From: Massilia phyllostachyos
Lineage (GTDB): Bacteria > Pseudomonadota > Gammaproteobacteria > Burkholderiales > Burkholderiaceae_D
Assembly (NCBI RefSeq): GCF_021044825.1
Contig: NZ_JAJNOC010000008.1
Coordinates: forward strand, 124,001 to 188,000
Direction of reading: 5' to 3'
DNA length: 64,000 nucleotides
Part shown: piece by piece, positions 37,131 through 45,426 of the stretch
Layout of the letters: every line of letters begins with the position of its first letter
Position numbering within the stretch: position 1 is the stretch's first letter
Notes under the pieces: generated by a model
What the model was told of the DNA's origin: nothing
Databases searched by the model: none
What the model saw: the letters and a program-made list of their open reading frames with translations, nothing else
Program-made: the position numbers and the translations under genes

Positions 37131-37834
37131 TCGTCGACGACGAGCGCCCGGCGCGCGATCGGCTGCGCCGCATGCTGGCGCTGGAGCCGGGCATCGACGC
37201 CATCCATGAAGCCGCCGACGCCCATGAAGCGCTGCGCTGCCTGCCGGAGGTCCAGCCGGATGCGCTGCTGCTCGATATCGAGATGCCGGAGCTGTCGGGG
37301 ATCGAACTGGCGGCGTCCTTGCCCGAGCCGGCGCCGCTGGTGGTGTTCGTGACCGCCTACGACGAGTATGCGCTGCGGGCGTTCGATGCGAATGCGATCG
37401 ACTACCTGCTCAAGCCCTTCGACCAGGCGCGCCTGCGGCGGGCGCTCGATCGGCTGCGCGAGCGTCTGGCGTCGCGCACGCTCGGAAAGACCGCCGCCGC
37501 GGCCGGCCTGCCGCCGCGCCAGCTGCTGGTGACGGAACGTGGCGCCACCCGCGTGGTGCAGGTGGAGGACATCGAATGGCTGGAGACGGCGGACAACTAC
37601 GTCGTGCTGCACACGGCGCAGGGTGCGCCGCTGCTGCGCCAGACCTTGTCAGGACTGCTGGAGCAGCTGGGGGGCAGCTTCGTGCGCTGTCACCGGCGGG
37701 CGGCGGTGCGGGTGAAGGCGGTGGCGCGGATCGTGCCGCTCGAGAAAGGCGACTGCGAGCTTGTGTTGCGAAGTGGAGCAATCACCCCGTGCAGTCGCCA
37801 ATATCGAACAGTCCTGATGGCGGCACTTGACTGA
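37118..37834 (+). CDS. LytTR-family response regulator (AlgR/LytR type)
   Basis: A 238-residue regulator. The receiver (1-120) has the acidic pair Asp7-Asp8, the phospho-acceptor Asp53 (LLLDIEMPEL) and the switch Lys in DYLLKPFDQ near 104. The LytTR DNA-binding domain (~130-236) has RQLLVTERGATRVVQVEDIEWLETADNYVVLHT and FVRCHRRAAVRV. It pairs with the overlapping kinase. LytTR regulators usually bind direct repeats in front of target genes, often for surface or exported products. The next gene, a Gly/Ala-rich small protein on the other strand, is a possible but unproven target. Confidence 0.93.
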   Translation: MRILIVDDERPARDRLRRMLALEPGIDAIHEAADAHEALRCLPEVQPDALLLDIEMPELSGIELAASLPEPAPLVVFVTAYDEYALRAFDANAIDYLLKPFDQARLRRALDRLRERLASRTLGKTAAAAGLPPRQLLVTERGATRVVQVEDIEWLETADNYVVLHTAQGAPLLRQTLSGLLEQLGGSFVRCHRRAAVRVKAVARIVPLEKGDCELVLRSGAITPCSRQYRTVLMAALD

Positions 37835-37870
37835 GCGCCGCGGAAGACGACGACTTTCCGGTGCTGGTCG

Positions 37871-38197
37871 TCAGTCCTCGAACAACTTGAACAAACCGTA
37901 GCCGATAGCAGCAACCGCCGCAATTGGTGCCGCCGCCGTGATAACTGCGCCAGCAGCCATTCCGCCACCGACAACGCTTCCGATGGAAGCCATCCCGGAC
38001 GCAATTGCTGCGCCGCCCGCCGTGCCTGCGGCGCCCGCGGTTGCCGCAAGGGCGGCACCGGTACTGCCTGCAGTTGCAGACATAATGGTTGCTGCTGATG
38101 CGCCAACAACACTTGACGCAGTAGTTGCAGCCGATACGGCAGTCGCGGCCCCGCCGGCAATGCCAACTACAGTAGATTTTTTCGTTTCAGTACTCAT
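37871..38197 (-). CDS. Gly/Ala-rich hydrophobic small protein, function unknown
   Basis: A 108-residue protein (113 if read from the ATG at 38212). A short polar N-terminus (MSTETKKS) precedes nearly continuous small residues: about 85 residues of Gly, Ala, Ser, Thr and Val with several GxxxG/GxxxA spacings, ending in YGLFKLFED. This is what a membrane-inserting, helix-packing (glycine-zipper) peptide looks like. Such proteins include contact-dependent bacteriocins and small membrane disruptors, but no family is recognised here. It carries no leader with a double-Gly cut site and no secretion gene is adjacent. It converges on the LytTR gene and lies in A/T-rich surroundings. Confidence 0.6.
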   Translation of the reverse strand: MSTETKKSTVVGIAGGAATAVSAATTASSVVGASAATIMSATAGSTGAALAATAGAAGTAGGAAIASGMASIGSVVGGGMAAGAVITAAAPIAAVAAIGYGLFKLFED

Positions 38198-38212
38198 TTT
38201 TTTATCGGGCAT

Positions 38213-38500
38213 GTGCCATAGGAAGAGCTACCAGCATGCCATCAATAGTTCTATGTGGCAATATTGCCTGAAAAATTATGCATGGCTGATAGCAGTGGCA
38301 CGCTCGCGTTAAAAAAAATGAGGAATATTCCGTGGATGAGGCACGTGGCAGCAGACGACATGCAAAGATGCTCGCTAGCTTGACGCTGGCCGGAGCCGTT
38401 TCACCCCGCCGCAGGTCCGCTTCGCCCCAAATCGCTCGGCGCGAATGCGCGCCTGCGTCATGCTGGCCGCTTTCGACAACTACGATAACGAGAGCGAGCC
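38213..38500. other. A/T-rich intergenic region between the Gly/Ala-rich gene and the acyltransferase gene
   Basis: A region of 288 bases (from the start of the longer version of the small gene). The first half is clearly more A/T-rich than the surroundings (for example a run of eight A at 38312-38319). It should hold divergent promoters. No clear -35/-10 pair, hairpin or small gene was found. Confidence 0.4.
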
Positions 38501-39703
38501 ATGAACCGCGACCATCTTCCCGACAGCTGCCGGCTGTACTTCCTCGACTGGGTGCGCATCCTTGCCTTCTTCCTGCTGATCGTCTACCACGTCGGCATGT
38601 ATTACGTGACCTGGGGCTGGCACGTGAAGAGCCCTTTCGCCAGTACCGCGCCCGAGCCCTTCATGATGATGTCTTCGCCCTGGCGGCTGGGGCTGCTGTT
38701 CTTCATCGGCGGCGTGGCCGCCAGCATCATGCTGCGCAAGAGCGGCACGGCAAACTTCCTGAAGCGGCGCAGCGTGCGCCTGCTGGGGCCGCTGATATTC
38801 GGGATGTTCGTGATCGTGCCGCCGCAAGCTTATTTCGAGGTGGTCGAGAAGCTCGGCTACGACGGCGGCTATCGCGCCTTCATGGGATTGTACGTGCAGG
38901 GCTACAAGGGTTTCTGCCAGGATGGCTGCCTGAAGCTGCCGACCTGGAACCACCTGTGGTTCGTCGCCTACCTGTGGATCTATACGATGCTGCTGGGCGG
39001 ACTGGTAGCAGTATCAGGCCCACGCATGGACCGGATCGCAGCGCAGCTCGGCAAGCTGCTGCATGGCTGGAAGCTGATCGTGCTGCCGGCCGCCGTGCTC
39101 GCCGTGGCGCGCATCGCGCTGGTCGAACGCTTCCCGACCAACCACGCGGTGGTGAACGACTGGTGCAATCACGCGATGTCCTTCCTGCCCTTCCTGCTCG
39201 GCGCGCTGGTGGCAAGGGTCCCGGGCTTCTGGAGCCGCCCGGCGCAGGTGCGCTGGCAGGCGCTGGCCATCGCGGCGACCTGCTGGACCTGCTGGGTGAT
39301 GTGGGCCCACGTAACCTGGGACAACGCGACGCCGGCAGCCGTGGCGGTGCTGCGCCCCATCATGTCCAGCGTGTACGCCCTGATGGCCTGGAGCGCGACG
39401 GTGGCTGCCTGCGGCTTCGCGGTGCGCCACCTGGACCATGACAGCCCTGCCCGGCGCTACCTGAACGAGGCCATCTTCCCGGTCTACATCCTCCACCAGA
39501 CCCTGATCGTGGTGCTGGCGCATGCGATGAAGCCGCTGCGCATCGCAGCGGGACCGGAAGCCATCATGCTGGTGGTGCTGACGGCGAGCTTGAGCTTCGG
39601 CATCTTCGAGCTGGTACGCCGGGTACGCCTCCTGCGCCCGCTGTTCGGGCTGGCGCAAGAAAGCGTAGCTCCGGCAAAATCGGCGCCGTTGCCGGCGCAG
39701 TGA
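38501..39703 (+). CDS. Acyltransferase-3 family membrane protein
   Basis: A 400-residue integral membrane protein with about 10 helices that matches the acyltransferase-3/OpgC-like family: RLYFLDWVRILAFFLLIVYHVGMYY, with the Arg and His of the motif; FIGGVAASIMLRKSGTANFLKRRSVRLLGPL; and PVYILHQTLIVVLAH near the C-terminus. Such proteins transfer acyl groups (acetyl, succinyl) from the cytoplasm to sugars outside the membrane, for example on glucans, O-antigen or exopolysaccharide. The acceptor is unknown, as no glycan genes are adjacent. Confidence 0.85.
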   Translation: MNRDHLPDSCRLYFLDWVRILAFFLLIVYHVGMYYVTWGWHVKSPFASTAPEPFMMMSSPWRLGLLFFIGGVAASIMLRKSGTANFLKRRSVRLLGPLIFGMFVIVPPQAYFEVVEKLGYDGGYRAFMGLYVQGYKGFCQDGCLKLPTWNHLWFVAYLWIYTMLLGGLVAVSGPRMDRIAAQLGKLLHGWKLIVLPAAVLAVARIALVERFPTNHAVVNDWCNHAMSFLPFLLGALVARVPGFWSRPAQVRWQALAIAATCWTCWVMWAHVTWDNATPAAVAVLRPIMSSVYALMAWSATVAACGFAVRHLDHDSPARRYLNEAIFPVYILHQTLIVVLAHAMKPLRIAAGPEAIMLVVLTASLSFGIFELVRRVRLLRPLFGLAQESVAPAKSAPLPAQ

Positions 39704-39773
39704 TCGACAAACGCCGCCGCAAGCACCGCCACACAAGCCGCCGCCTGACACTGGCGGCGTGCCAAGACGCTAC

Positions 39774-40349
39774 TCAGTGCGTCGCGGTGCCGGCCGGCCG
39801 CGACTGGACTGCAGCCTGCTGGGCGCCCTGCCCTGCTTCCATTTGCGCGCGCTGCAGGTCGCCGCTGCCCTCCATGCCGCGGGCATCGCCGTCCGGGCGC
39901 ACGAAGGGATCGGTGGCGTTGCGCATCGCTTCCTGCTGGTTGCGGATGTTGCGCTCGGTTTCCTCGGTGGCGGTGCGCGCGACTTCGTCGACCAGGGCGC
40001 GCGCCGTGCGCGTGGTGTTTTGCACGTGCTGCTCGGTGACGCGCGCCAGCTCGACCTGGGAATCGGCCGCCAGGCGCGCGATGTGCTGCTGGTAGGCGCG
40101 CAGCTTCTCGGTGGCGGGCTGGGCGCGGCTCGATGCGGCGGTGAACAGCTCGGTCTGGCGATCGGCGCTCAGGACGTGGTGGCTGGCCAGGGTGCTTTCT
40201 TCGAGCATGGTCTGGACCAGCTGGATGTTCAGGTCGCAGATCTGCTGGAAAGAGCGGAACATCGACTTGGACATGTCGTTCAGGAAGGCAGTCTGCGCTT
40301 CCATATGGGTGCGGACTGCCGGGCTTACGGATTGCGGAAAGGGATACAT
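39774..40349 (-). CDS. phaP: Phasin family protein
   Basis: A 191-residue helical protein that fits the phasin family: FLNDMSKSMFRSFQQICDLNIQLVQTMLEES, then heptad-like helices with AQPATEKLRAYQQHIARLAADSQVEL. Phasins coat polyhydroxyalkanoate granules; no PHA synthase lies here. The C-terminal ~45 residues are polar and Gln/Ala-rich. ATG at 40349 has GACGAGG upstream. The upstream open codons to 40475 are unlike a phasin. Confidence 0.85.
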   Translation of the reverse strand: MYPFPQSVSPAVRTHMEAQTAFLNDMSKSMFRSFQQICDLNIQLVQTMLEESTLASHHVLSADRQTELFTAASSRAQPATEKLRAYQQHIARLAADSQVELARVTEQHVQNTTRTARALVDEVARTATEETERNIRNQQEAMRNATDPFVRPDGDARGMEGSGDLQRAQMEAGQGAQQAAVQSRPAGTATH

Positions 40350-40491
40350 GCATCGACCTCGTCTTGGTGTGATTGCTTCGAATGGGTACGTCGCGGCCTG
40401 ACGGCTGGGCCGTCGGCCGCCACACGAAGCTAGTAGGCTAAAGGGACGAGGAGACGCGCGTTTGACATGGACCAAACGTGCGCCCTTGGCC

Positions 40492-41382
40492 TCATTCGCG
40501 TGCGAACGAGGCCGGCAGTGCGGCGCCGCAATCCTTGCAAAAGCGGGCTCGGGCCTCGTGGCCGGTCGCGCCGCACTCCCCGCAGGCGCGCTCGGTACGC
40601 GCCGGGCCGTGGCGGCGGTCGGTGCGGCGCGCCGTCATCTCGGCGGTGACGATCCCGGTCGGCACCGCCAGGATGCCCCAGCCGAGCAGCATCATGAAGG
40701 ACGCGATCCCCTTGCCCAGATGGGTGTGCGGGGTGATGTCGCCGTAGCCGACCGTGGTCATGGTCACGATCGCCCAGTACATCGCGGTCGGAATGCTGGT
40801 GTAGCCGTGCTCCGGCCCTTCGACCACGTACATGAGGGTGCCGAGCACCAGCACCAGCATCAGCACCACCGACAGGAACACCATGATCTTGCGCCGGCTC
40901 GCGCTCAGGGCCTCGCCCAGGCGCGTGTATTCCTCGATGTAGAGCGTCAGCTTGAAGATGCGGAACACGCGCAGCAGGCGCAGGATGCGGATGTCGAGGA
41001 GGGCCTGGCTGCCCGGCACCAGCAGCGAGAAATAGGTCGGCAGCACGGACAGCAGGTCGACAATGCCGAAGAAACTGGTAGCGTATCTGAGCGGCCGGCG
41101 CACGCACAGCAGGCGCGCGAGATACTCAAGCGTGAACAGCAGGGTAAAGCTCCACTCCAGCACGCGCATGACGCCCGCGTGGCGGCCCCCGATCGCCGGC
41201 ACGCTCTCCAGCACCACCACCAGAATGCTGAGCAGGATCGCCGCGATCAGGACGATGTCGAAGCGCTTGCCGGCCTTCGTATCGCTATTGAAGATGATGT
41301 CGTACATGCGGGCGCGCCAGCCGCCCTCCGGCCTGCCATAGCGGGCCGCCTGCTTCGCCTGCGCTGCGCTGGCCGCCTTCAT
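40492..41382 (-). CDS. Voltage-gated potassium channel-like ion transporter with C-terminal zinc ribbon
   Basis: A 296-residue membrane protein of the six-helix Kv type. It has S1-S3, an S4 with regular arginines (DIRILRLLRVFRIFKL), the pore helix and the selectivity filter MTTVGYGDITP, then S6. After S6, a ~50-residue cytoplasmic tail ends in a C-x2-C ... C-x2-C zinc ribbon (ERACGECGATGHEARARFCKDCGAAL). ATG at 41382 overlaps the stop of the VOC gene by four bases, so the two are coupled with the FMN reductase gene upstream. Confidence 0.88.
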   Translation of the reverse strand: MKAASAAQAKQAARYGRPEGGWRARMYDIIFNSDTKAGKRFDIVLIAAILLSILVVVLESVPAIGGRHAGVMRVLEWSFTLLFTLEYLARLLCVRRPLRYATSFFGIVDLLSVLPTYFSLLVPGSQALLDIRILRLLRVFRIFKLTLYIEEYTRLGEALSASRRKIMVFLSVVLMLVLVLGTLMYVVEGPEHGYTSIPTAMYWAIVTMTTVGYGDITPHTHLGKGIASFMMLLGWGILAVPTGIVTAEMTARRTDRRHGPARTERACGECGATGHEARARFCKDCGAALPASFARE

Positions 41383-41810
41383 GCGGACGTGGCGGCGGAC
41401 GGACCCTTCAGCTCGACGGTATTGCCCTCGGGGTCGCTCAGATAGATCGACGGCCCTTCGCCTTCGGCGCCGTAGCGCGACTCGACCGGCCCCGCCGCCA
41501 CGCCGTGCGCGTCCAGGTGACGGCGGATCGCGGCTTCGTCGAACGGCTCCACGCGCAGGCACAGGTGGTCGAGGTTGCGGCCCTCGGCGCCCGGCGCCGC
41601 CCCGCCTGCGCGGCCCAGCTTGCCGTCGACCGGCACCAGGTCGATCATGGCCGCGCCGGCGCGCAGCTGCACCAGGCCGATCTCGTCCTGGCGCCGCTCG
41701 ACCGGGCAGCCGAGCACGTCGCCGTAGAAGGCGATCATGGCGTCGAGGTCGACCACACGCAGGACGATGTGGTCGAGCCCGCGCACCGGGATCGCTGGAT
41801 CACTTGGCAT
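41379..41810 (-). CDS. VOC (glyoxalase/dioxygenase superfamily) protein
   Basis: A 143-residue protein with two beta-alpha-beta modules: LDHIVLRVVDLDAMIAFYGDVLGC in the first and NLDHLCLRVEPFDEAAIRRHL ... SIYLSDPEGNTVELKG in the second. His, His and Glu in metal positions suggest a metal-dependent lyase, dioxygenase or resistance protein; the substrate is unknown. It overlaps the FMN reductase gene upstream by 11 bp and the ion channel downstream by four. Confidence 0.88.
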   Translation of the reverse strand: MPSDPAIPVRGLDHIVLRVVDLDAMIAFYGDVLGCPVERRQDEIGLVQLRAGAAMIDLVPVDGKLGRAGGAAPGAEGRNLDHLCLRVEPFDEAAIRRHLDAHGVAAGPVESRYGAEGEGPSIYLSDPEGNTVELKGPSAATSA

Positions 41811-42354
41811 GTTGCTCGACCCAGGCCGCGAAGGTGTTCACGAAGGTCTGGAAGAAGTCGCGGCTGGAGTCGTCGACCAGGCGTTCGCCGTCGTACTTGG
41901 CGGCGACGTTGCCGACATAGGCTTCCGGCGCCGGCATGCAGGGCATGTTCAGGAACGGCAGCATCTGGCGCAGGTGGTGGTTGGCGCCGAAGCCGCCCAG
42001 GGCGCCCGGCGAAACGCTGACCACGGCGCAGGGCTTGTCGGCATAGGCCGCCTTGCCGTAGGGACGGGAGCCGACGTCGATCGCGTTCTTCAGCGCACCC
42101 GGCACCGAGCGGTTGTATTCCGGCGTGCAGAACAGGATGCCGTCGGCCTGCCCGATGCGCTCGCGGAAGGCGGTGAAGGCGGCAGGCGGGTTGCCGGTTT
42201 CGTCGTCCTGATTGTAGAGCGGCAGGTCGCGGATCTCGACGATTTCCATCTTGAGGCCGGCAGGGGCCAGCTCGATCATCGATTGCGCCACCTTGCGGGT
42301 GAACGAGTCCTTGCGCAGGCTGCCGACGATGACGGCGATGTTCCGAGTGGTCAT
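41800..42354 (-). CDS. NADPH-dependent FMN reductase family flavoprotein
   Basis: A 184-residue flavodoxin-fold enzyme of the ChrR/azoreductase-like type: IAVIVGSLRKDSFTRKVAQSMIELAP with the FMN phosphate loop, FCTPEYNRSVPGALKNAIDVGSRPYG, and KPCAVVSVSPGALGGFGANHHLRQML. It reduces quinones, chromate or azo dyes with NAD(P)H in known members. It is first in a three-gene overlapping unit with the VOC and channel genes. The start has AAGGAAAC upstream. Confidence 0.9.
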   Translation of the reverse strand: MTTRNIAVIVGSLRKDSFTRKVAQSMIELAPAGLKMEIVEIRDLPLYNQDDETGNPPAAFTAFRERIGQADGILFCTPEYNRSVPGALKNAIDVGSRPYGKAAYADKPCAVVSVSPGALGGFGANHHLRQMLPFLNMPCMPAPEAYVGNVAAKYDGERLVDDSSRDFFQTFVNTFAAWVEQHAK

Positions 42355-42422
42355 GGTTTCCTTTCAGGTGAGATCGGTGACGTGAACCTGATGGTAACCA
42401 TTTTCACAAGATTGCGCTGGCC

Positions 42423-42731
42423 TCAGATGCGCAGGCGCCGCCGTTCTTCCACGAAGCGCTTCACCGCCGCCTTCTTCATGACGACCACCGGGTCGCCGTG
42501 CCAGGCGTACAGATAGGGTTCCCCGCCCTGGCGGTCGGTCAGCCTGGCCGACAGCAGGAAGCGCGTGCCGACCGGATAGCGTTCGGGGTCGCTCAGCGCG
42601 CGCGAGCAGTGCACCCGCAGCGAGGTCGCGTAAGCTTGCCCCGACACCGGCCGGACGACCACCCGTCCGCTGCGCGGGTCGACGGCCGACTCGACCGCCA
42701 CTTCCCGATACATCCAGCTCTCGCGCGCCAT
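42423..42731 (-). CDS. Conserved-looking small protein of unknown function
   Basis: A 102-residue basic cytoplasmic protein: MARESWMYREVAVESAVDPRSGRVVVRPVSGQ, later YAWHGDPVVVMKKAAVKRFVEERRRLRI. It has no membrane segment, signal peptide or catalytic motif. It starts 4 bp after the MFS stop, so it is likely co-transcribed with it. ATG 42731 is preceded by AAGGGATAAGAGG. No family is recognised. Confidence 0.6.
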   Translation of the reverse strand: MARESWMYREVAVESAVDPRSGRVVVRPVSGQAYATSLRVHCSRALSDPERYPVGTRFLLSARLTDRQGGEPYLYAWHGDPVVVMKKAAVKRFVEERRRLRI

Positions 42732-42735
42732 CCTC

Positions 42736-43998
42736 TTATCCCTTCGCGGCCGCCAGCACGGCACTGCGCGCGACCTTCTGCTCGCGGATCGGCAGGTTGA
42801 CCAGGGCGGCCGCCAGGGCCAGCACGATGTCGGCGTACCACATCCAGGTATAGTCGCCGAAGCGCACGAAGGAGAGGCCGCCCAGCCAGGCGCCGAAGAA
42901 GCCGCCGATCTGGTGCGACAGCAGGGTCAGGCCGAACAGGGTGGCAAGATAGCGCATGCCGAACAGTTTGCCGACCAGTCCGGCGGTAGGCGGAACGGTT
43001 GCCAGCCAGGTGACGCCGAGCGCACCGGCGAACAGGTAGAAGGTCAGCGCGGTCTTGGGCGCCAGCAGGTAGAGGACGATCAGCAGCGCGCGGCTCGCGT
43101 AGATGATGGCGAGCAGCGACTTCATGCGGTAGCGGTTGGCCAGCGCGCCGGCGGCCAGGCTGCCGAGGATGTTGAACAGCCCGATCAGGGCCAGCGCCGT
43201 GGCCGACACGCCCGCGCTCAGGCCGCACAGCGCGACTTCCTGCGGCAGGTGGGTGACCAGGAAGGCAATGTGGAAGCCGCAGGTCAGGAAGCCCAGGTGC
43301 AGGCACAGGTAGCTGCGGTCGCGCATGGCCTGGCGCAGCTGTTCGGTGAGGGTCATGCCGGGCGCGCTGGGCGCCGCGTGCGCCGCCGGCGTGCCTGGGG
43401 CGGCCGGCGGCGGGGCTTTCTGGCCACGCATGCCGAGCGCCAGCGGAATGGTGAGCAAGGTGGTCGCCGCCATGGTCAGCATCGCGATCACCCAGCCGGC
43501 GCCGGCGATGATCGCCTGCATCAGCGGCGCGAACACGAACTGGCCGAAGGAGCCGCCGGCATTGATGAAGCCGGATGCGAAGGCGCGCCGCTCGGCGGGC
43601 AAGCGCTGGGCGGTGGCGCCGATCAGGATCGAGAAGCTGCCCGCCCCCGCGCCGGCGGCCGACAGCACGCCCATGGTCAGGATCAACCCCCATTCGGAGC
43701 TGACGAAGGGCGTGGCCGCGGTGCCGGCGGCCAGCATCAGGCCGCCGATGACGATGACCCGCGCCGGGCCGTATTTGTCGGCGATGGCGCCGAAGACCGG
43801 CTGCGAGGCGCCCCACATCAATTGGGCGACGGCCATGGCGAAGCTGATGGTGGCCACGCCCAGCCCGGTCGAGGTATTGATGGGCGACAGGAACAGCCCC
43901 GTCGTCAGGCGCGCCCCCATCGTGATCATCAGGATGGCGCTGGCGGCCAGGATCAACATCCAGGCCGCGCGTGGGGTCATCGGTGCGGGAGAATTCAT
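42736..43998 (-). CDS. MFS transporter, OFA (oxalate/formate antiporter-like) family
   Basis: A 420-residue, 12-helix carrier. The N-terminal half has AWMLILAASAILMITMGARLTTGLFLSPI, WGASQPVFGAIADKYGPARVIVIGG (the MFS loop 2-3 motif) and AFASGFINAGGSFGQFVFAPLMQ, typical of the OFA group of monocarboxylate carriers. The second half has LFGMRYLATLFGLTLLSHQIGGFFGAWLGG. The central loop is Pro/Ala-rich (APPPAAPGTPAAHAAP). The substrate is unknown. ATG 43998 starts just before the first helix; ATG 43980 is also possible. It is read from a region filled by a GTAGGGTG element. Confidence 0.85.
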   Translation of the reverse strand: MNSPAPMTPRAAWMLILAASAILMITMGARLTTGLFLSPINTSTGLGVATISFAMAVAQLMWGASQPVFGAIADKYGPARVIVIGGLMLAAGTAATPFVSSEWGLILTMGVLSAAGAGAGSFSILIGATAQRLPAERRAFASGFINAGGSFGQFVFAPLMQAIIAGAGWVIAMLTMAATTLLTIPLALGMRGQKAPPPAAPGTPAAHAAPSAPGMTLTEQLRQAMRDRSYLCLHLGFLTCGFHIAFLVTHLPQEVALCGLSAGVSATALALIGLFNILGSLAAGALANRYRMKSLLAIIYASRALLIVLYLLAPKTALTFYLFAGALGVTWLATVPPTAGLVGKLFGMRYLATLFGLTLLSHQIGGFFGAWLGGLSFVRFGDYTWMWYADIVLALAAALVNLPIREQKVARSAVLAAAKG

Positions 43999-44007
43999 GT
44001 TGTCTGC

Positions 44008-44140
44008 GTAGGGTGGACGGGGCAATTTCGGGCAATGCCCGGAATTGCAGACGCTCCGCGCGTTCAAACAGTGTTCAAACGTGCGGTAACAAAAATCGAA
44101 GGGGAGCTGGACGCGCACACGGCAAAGCCGTGCACCCTAC
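44008..44140. repeat. GTAGGGTG-flanked repeat element (133 bp)
   Basis: GTAGGGTG (44008-44015) and the inverted CACCCTAC (44133-44140) bound the region. Inside are CGCGCGTTCAAAC and, near the right end, the hairpin CACGGC-AAA-GCCGTG (44118-44132). It occupies nearly the whole upstream region of the MFS gene and the downstream region of ispF. Confidence 0.65.
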
Positions 44141-44178
44141 AAATTATAGTGCATATGCACCCACATGCCACTAAGACA

Positions 44179-44691
44179 TCAATCCGGCAACTTGACGAGA
44201 AGGGCGACCGCCTCCGCCGCCATCCCCTCTTCCCGCCCGAGAAAGCCCAGCTTCTCGTTGGTCTTGGCCTTGATGTTCACCTGCTGCGTCGACACGCCCA
44301 GGTCTTCCGCGATGCGCGACACCATCAGCGGAATGTGCGGCGCCATCTTCGGCTGCTGCGCGATGATGGTCGCATCGATATTCCCGATCGTGTAGCCGGT
44401 CGCGACCACGCGGTGCGCGACTTCCCTCAGCAGGGTGCGCGAGTCGGCGCCGGCGAACATCGGATCCGTGTCCGGGAAATGCTTGCCGATGTCGCCCAAA
44501 GCAGCAGCGCCCAGTAGCGAATCGATGATCGCGTGCAGCAGCACGTCGGCGTCCGAGTGGCCGAGCAGGCCGAGGCGGTGCGGGATGGTCAAGCCGCCGA
44601 CGATGAGCTTGCGCCCCTCGACCAGCGCGTGGCAGTCGTAGCCGGTCCCGATGCGGAACGGCGGGGTAGGATTCCAGGATGCTTGTGCCAT
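44179..44691 (-). CDS. ispF: 2-C-methyl-D-erythritol 2,4-cyclodiphosphate synthase
   Basis: A 170-residue enzyme of the MEP isoprenoid pathway; it cyclises CDP-ME 2-phosphate with loss of CMP. The zinc site is in FRIGTGYDCHALVEGRKLIVGG and LGHSDADVLLHAI, the flexible loop is IGKHFPDTDP, and NIDATIIAQQPKM and TQQVNIKAKTNEKLGFLG follow. ATG at 44691 is just 4 bp after the ispD stop. A longer frame runs upstream into ispD and is not used. Confidence 0.96.
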   Translation of the reverse strand: MAQASWNPTPPFRIGTGYDCHALVEGRKLIVGGLTIPHRLGLLGHSDADVLLHAIIDSLLGAAALGDIGKHFPDTDPMFAGADSRTLLREVAHRVVATGYTIGNIDATIIAQQPKMAPHIPLMVSRIAEDLGVSTQQVNIKAKTNEKLGFLGREEGMAAEAVALLVKLPD

Positions 44692-44695
44692 GGTT

Positions 44696-45415
44696 TTATT
44701 TCTGTTCAGGTTGATGGGCGGCCAGGTACATCTCGGCGATCCGGATGTCCGCAGGCAGCGTGACTTTGAGGTTGCGTGGATGTCCTTCCACCAATTTAGG
44801 GGCCAGTCCCAGCGCTTCAACCGCGCTGGCGTCGTCCGTGATCGCCGACGGATCGGTGGCGGCGTCGAGCGCGCGCGTCAGCAATTGGTAGCGGAACATC
44901 TGCGGCGTCTGCGCCAGCCACAGGCCGTCGCGCGACACGGTCGCGACCTCGCCGGCGACGTGGCGCTTGACGGTGTCGACCACCGGCAGCGCCAGCAGTC
45001 CGCCGGCCGGGTGTTCACCAGTTTCGACGATCAGGCGCGCGATCAGTTCCGCATCCAGCCCGGGGCGCGCGGCGTCGTGCACCAGCACCCAGTCATCGGG
45101 CGCGATGCCGCCGTGCAGCGCGCGCAGGCCGTTGCGGATCGACTCCATGCGGGTGGCGCCGCCGCAGCCCAGCACCGTGACGCCCGCCTCCGGCACGATC
45201 GTGTCGATGAAGGGATCGTCGGCGCTGACCACGACATAGGTGTGGGCGATGAGCGGGCTCGAGAGGAAAGCGTCGATGGTGTGGCGCAGCATCGGCTTGC
45301 CCAGGATGGGCAGGTATTGCTTGGGACTGCCCGCCGCCATCCGTGCGCCGACGCCGGCGGCCGGGATCAGTGCAACATAGCGAGGGCGTGAAGCCGGGAC
45401 TGCGGAGTCTGTCAT
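44696..45415 (-). CDS. ispD: 2-C-methyl-D-erythritol 4-phosphate cytidylyltransferase
   Basis: A 239-residue nucleotidyltransferase that makes CDP-methylerythritol from MEP and CTP. Motifs are ALIPAAGVGARMAAGSPKQYLPILGKPML (CTP loop), WVLVHDAARPGL and ALPVVDTVKRH. ATG at 45415 is preferred over an in-frame TTG at 45430 that overlaps the upstream gene's end. Immediately upstream of ispF, as in many proteobacteria. Confidence 0.96.
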   Translation of the reverse strand: MTDSAVPASRPRYVALIPAAGVGARMAAGSPKQYLPILGKPMLRHTIDAFLSSPLIAHTYVVVSADDPFIDTIVPEAGVTVLGCGGATRMESIRNGLRALHGGIAPDDWVLVHDAARPGLDAELIARLIVETGEHPAGGLLALPVVDTVKRHVAGEVATVSRDGLWLAQTPQMFRYQLLTRALDAATDPSAITDDASAVEALGLAPKLVEGHPRNLKVTLPADIRIAEMYLAAHQPEQK

Positions 45416-45426
45416 TGCTGGGGTGT

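Noticed and set aside
44691..44820. A longer ispF starting at 44820
   Set aside because: The extra 43 residues overlap ispD and are not part of the family; ATG 44691 fits the known start.
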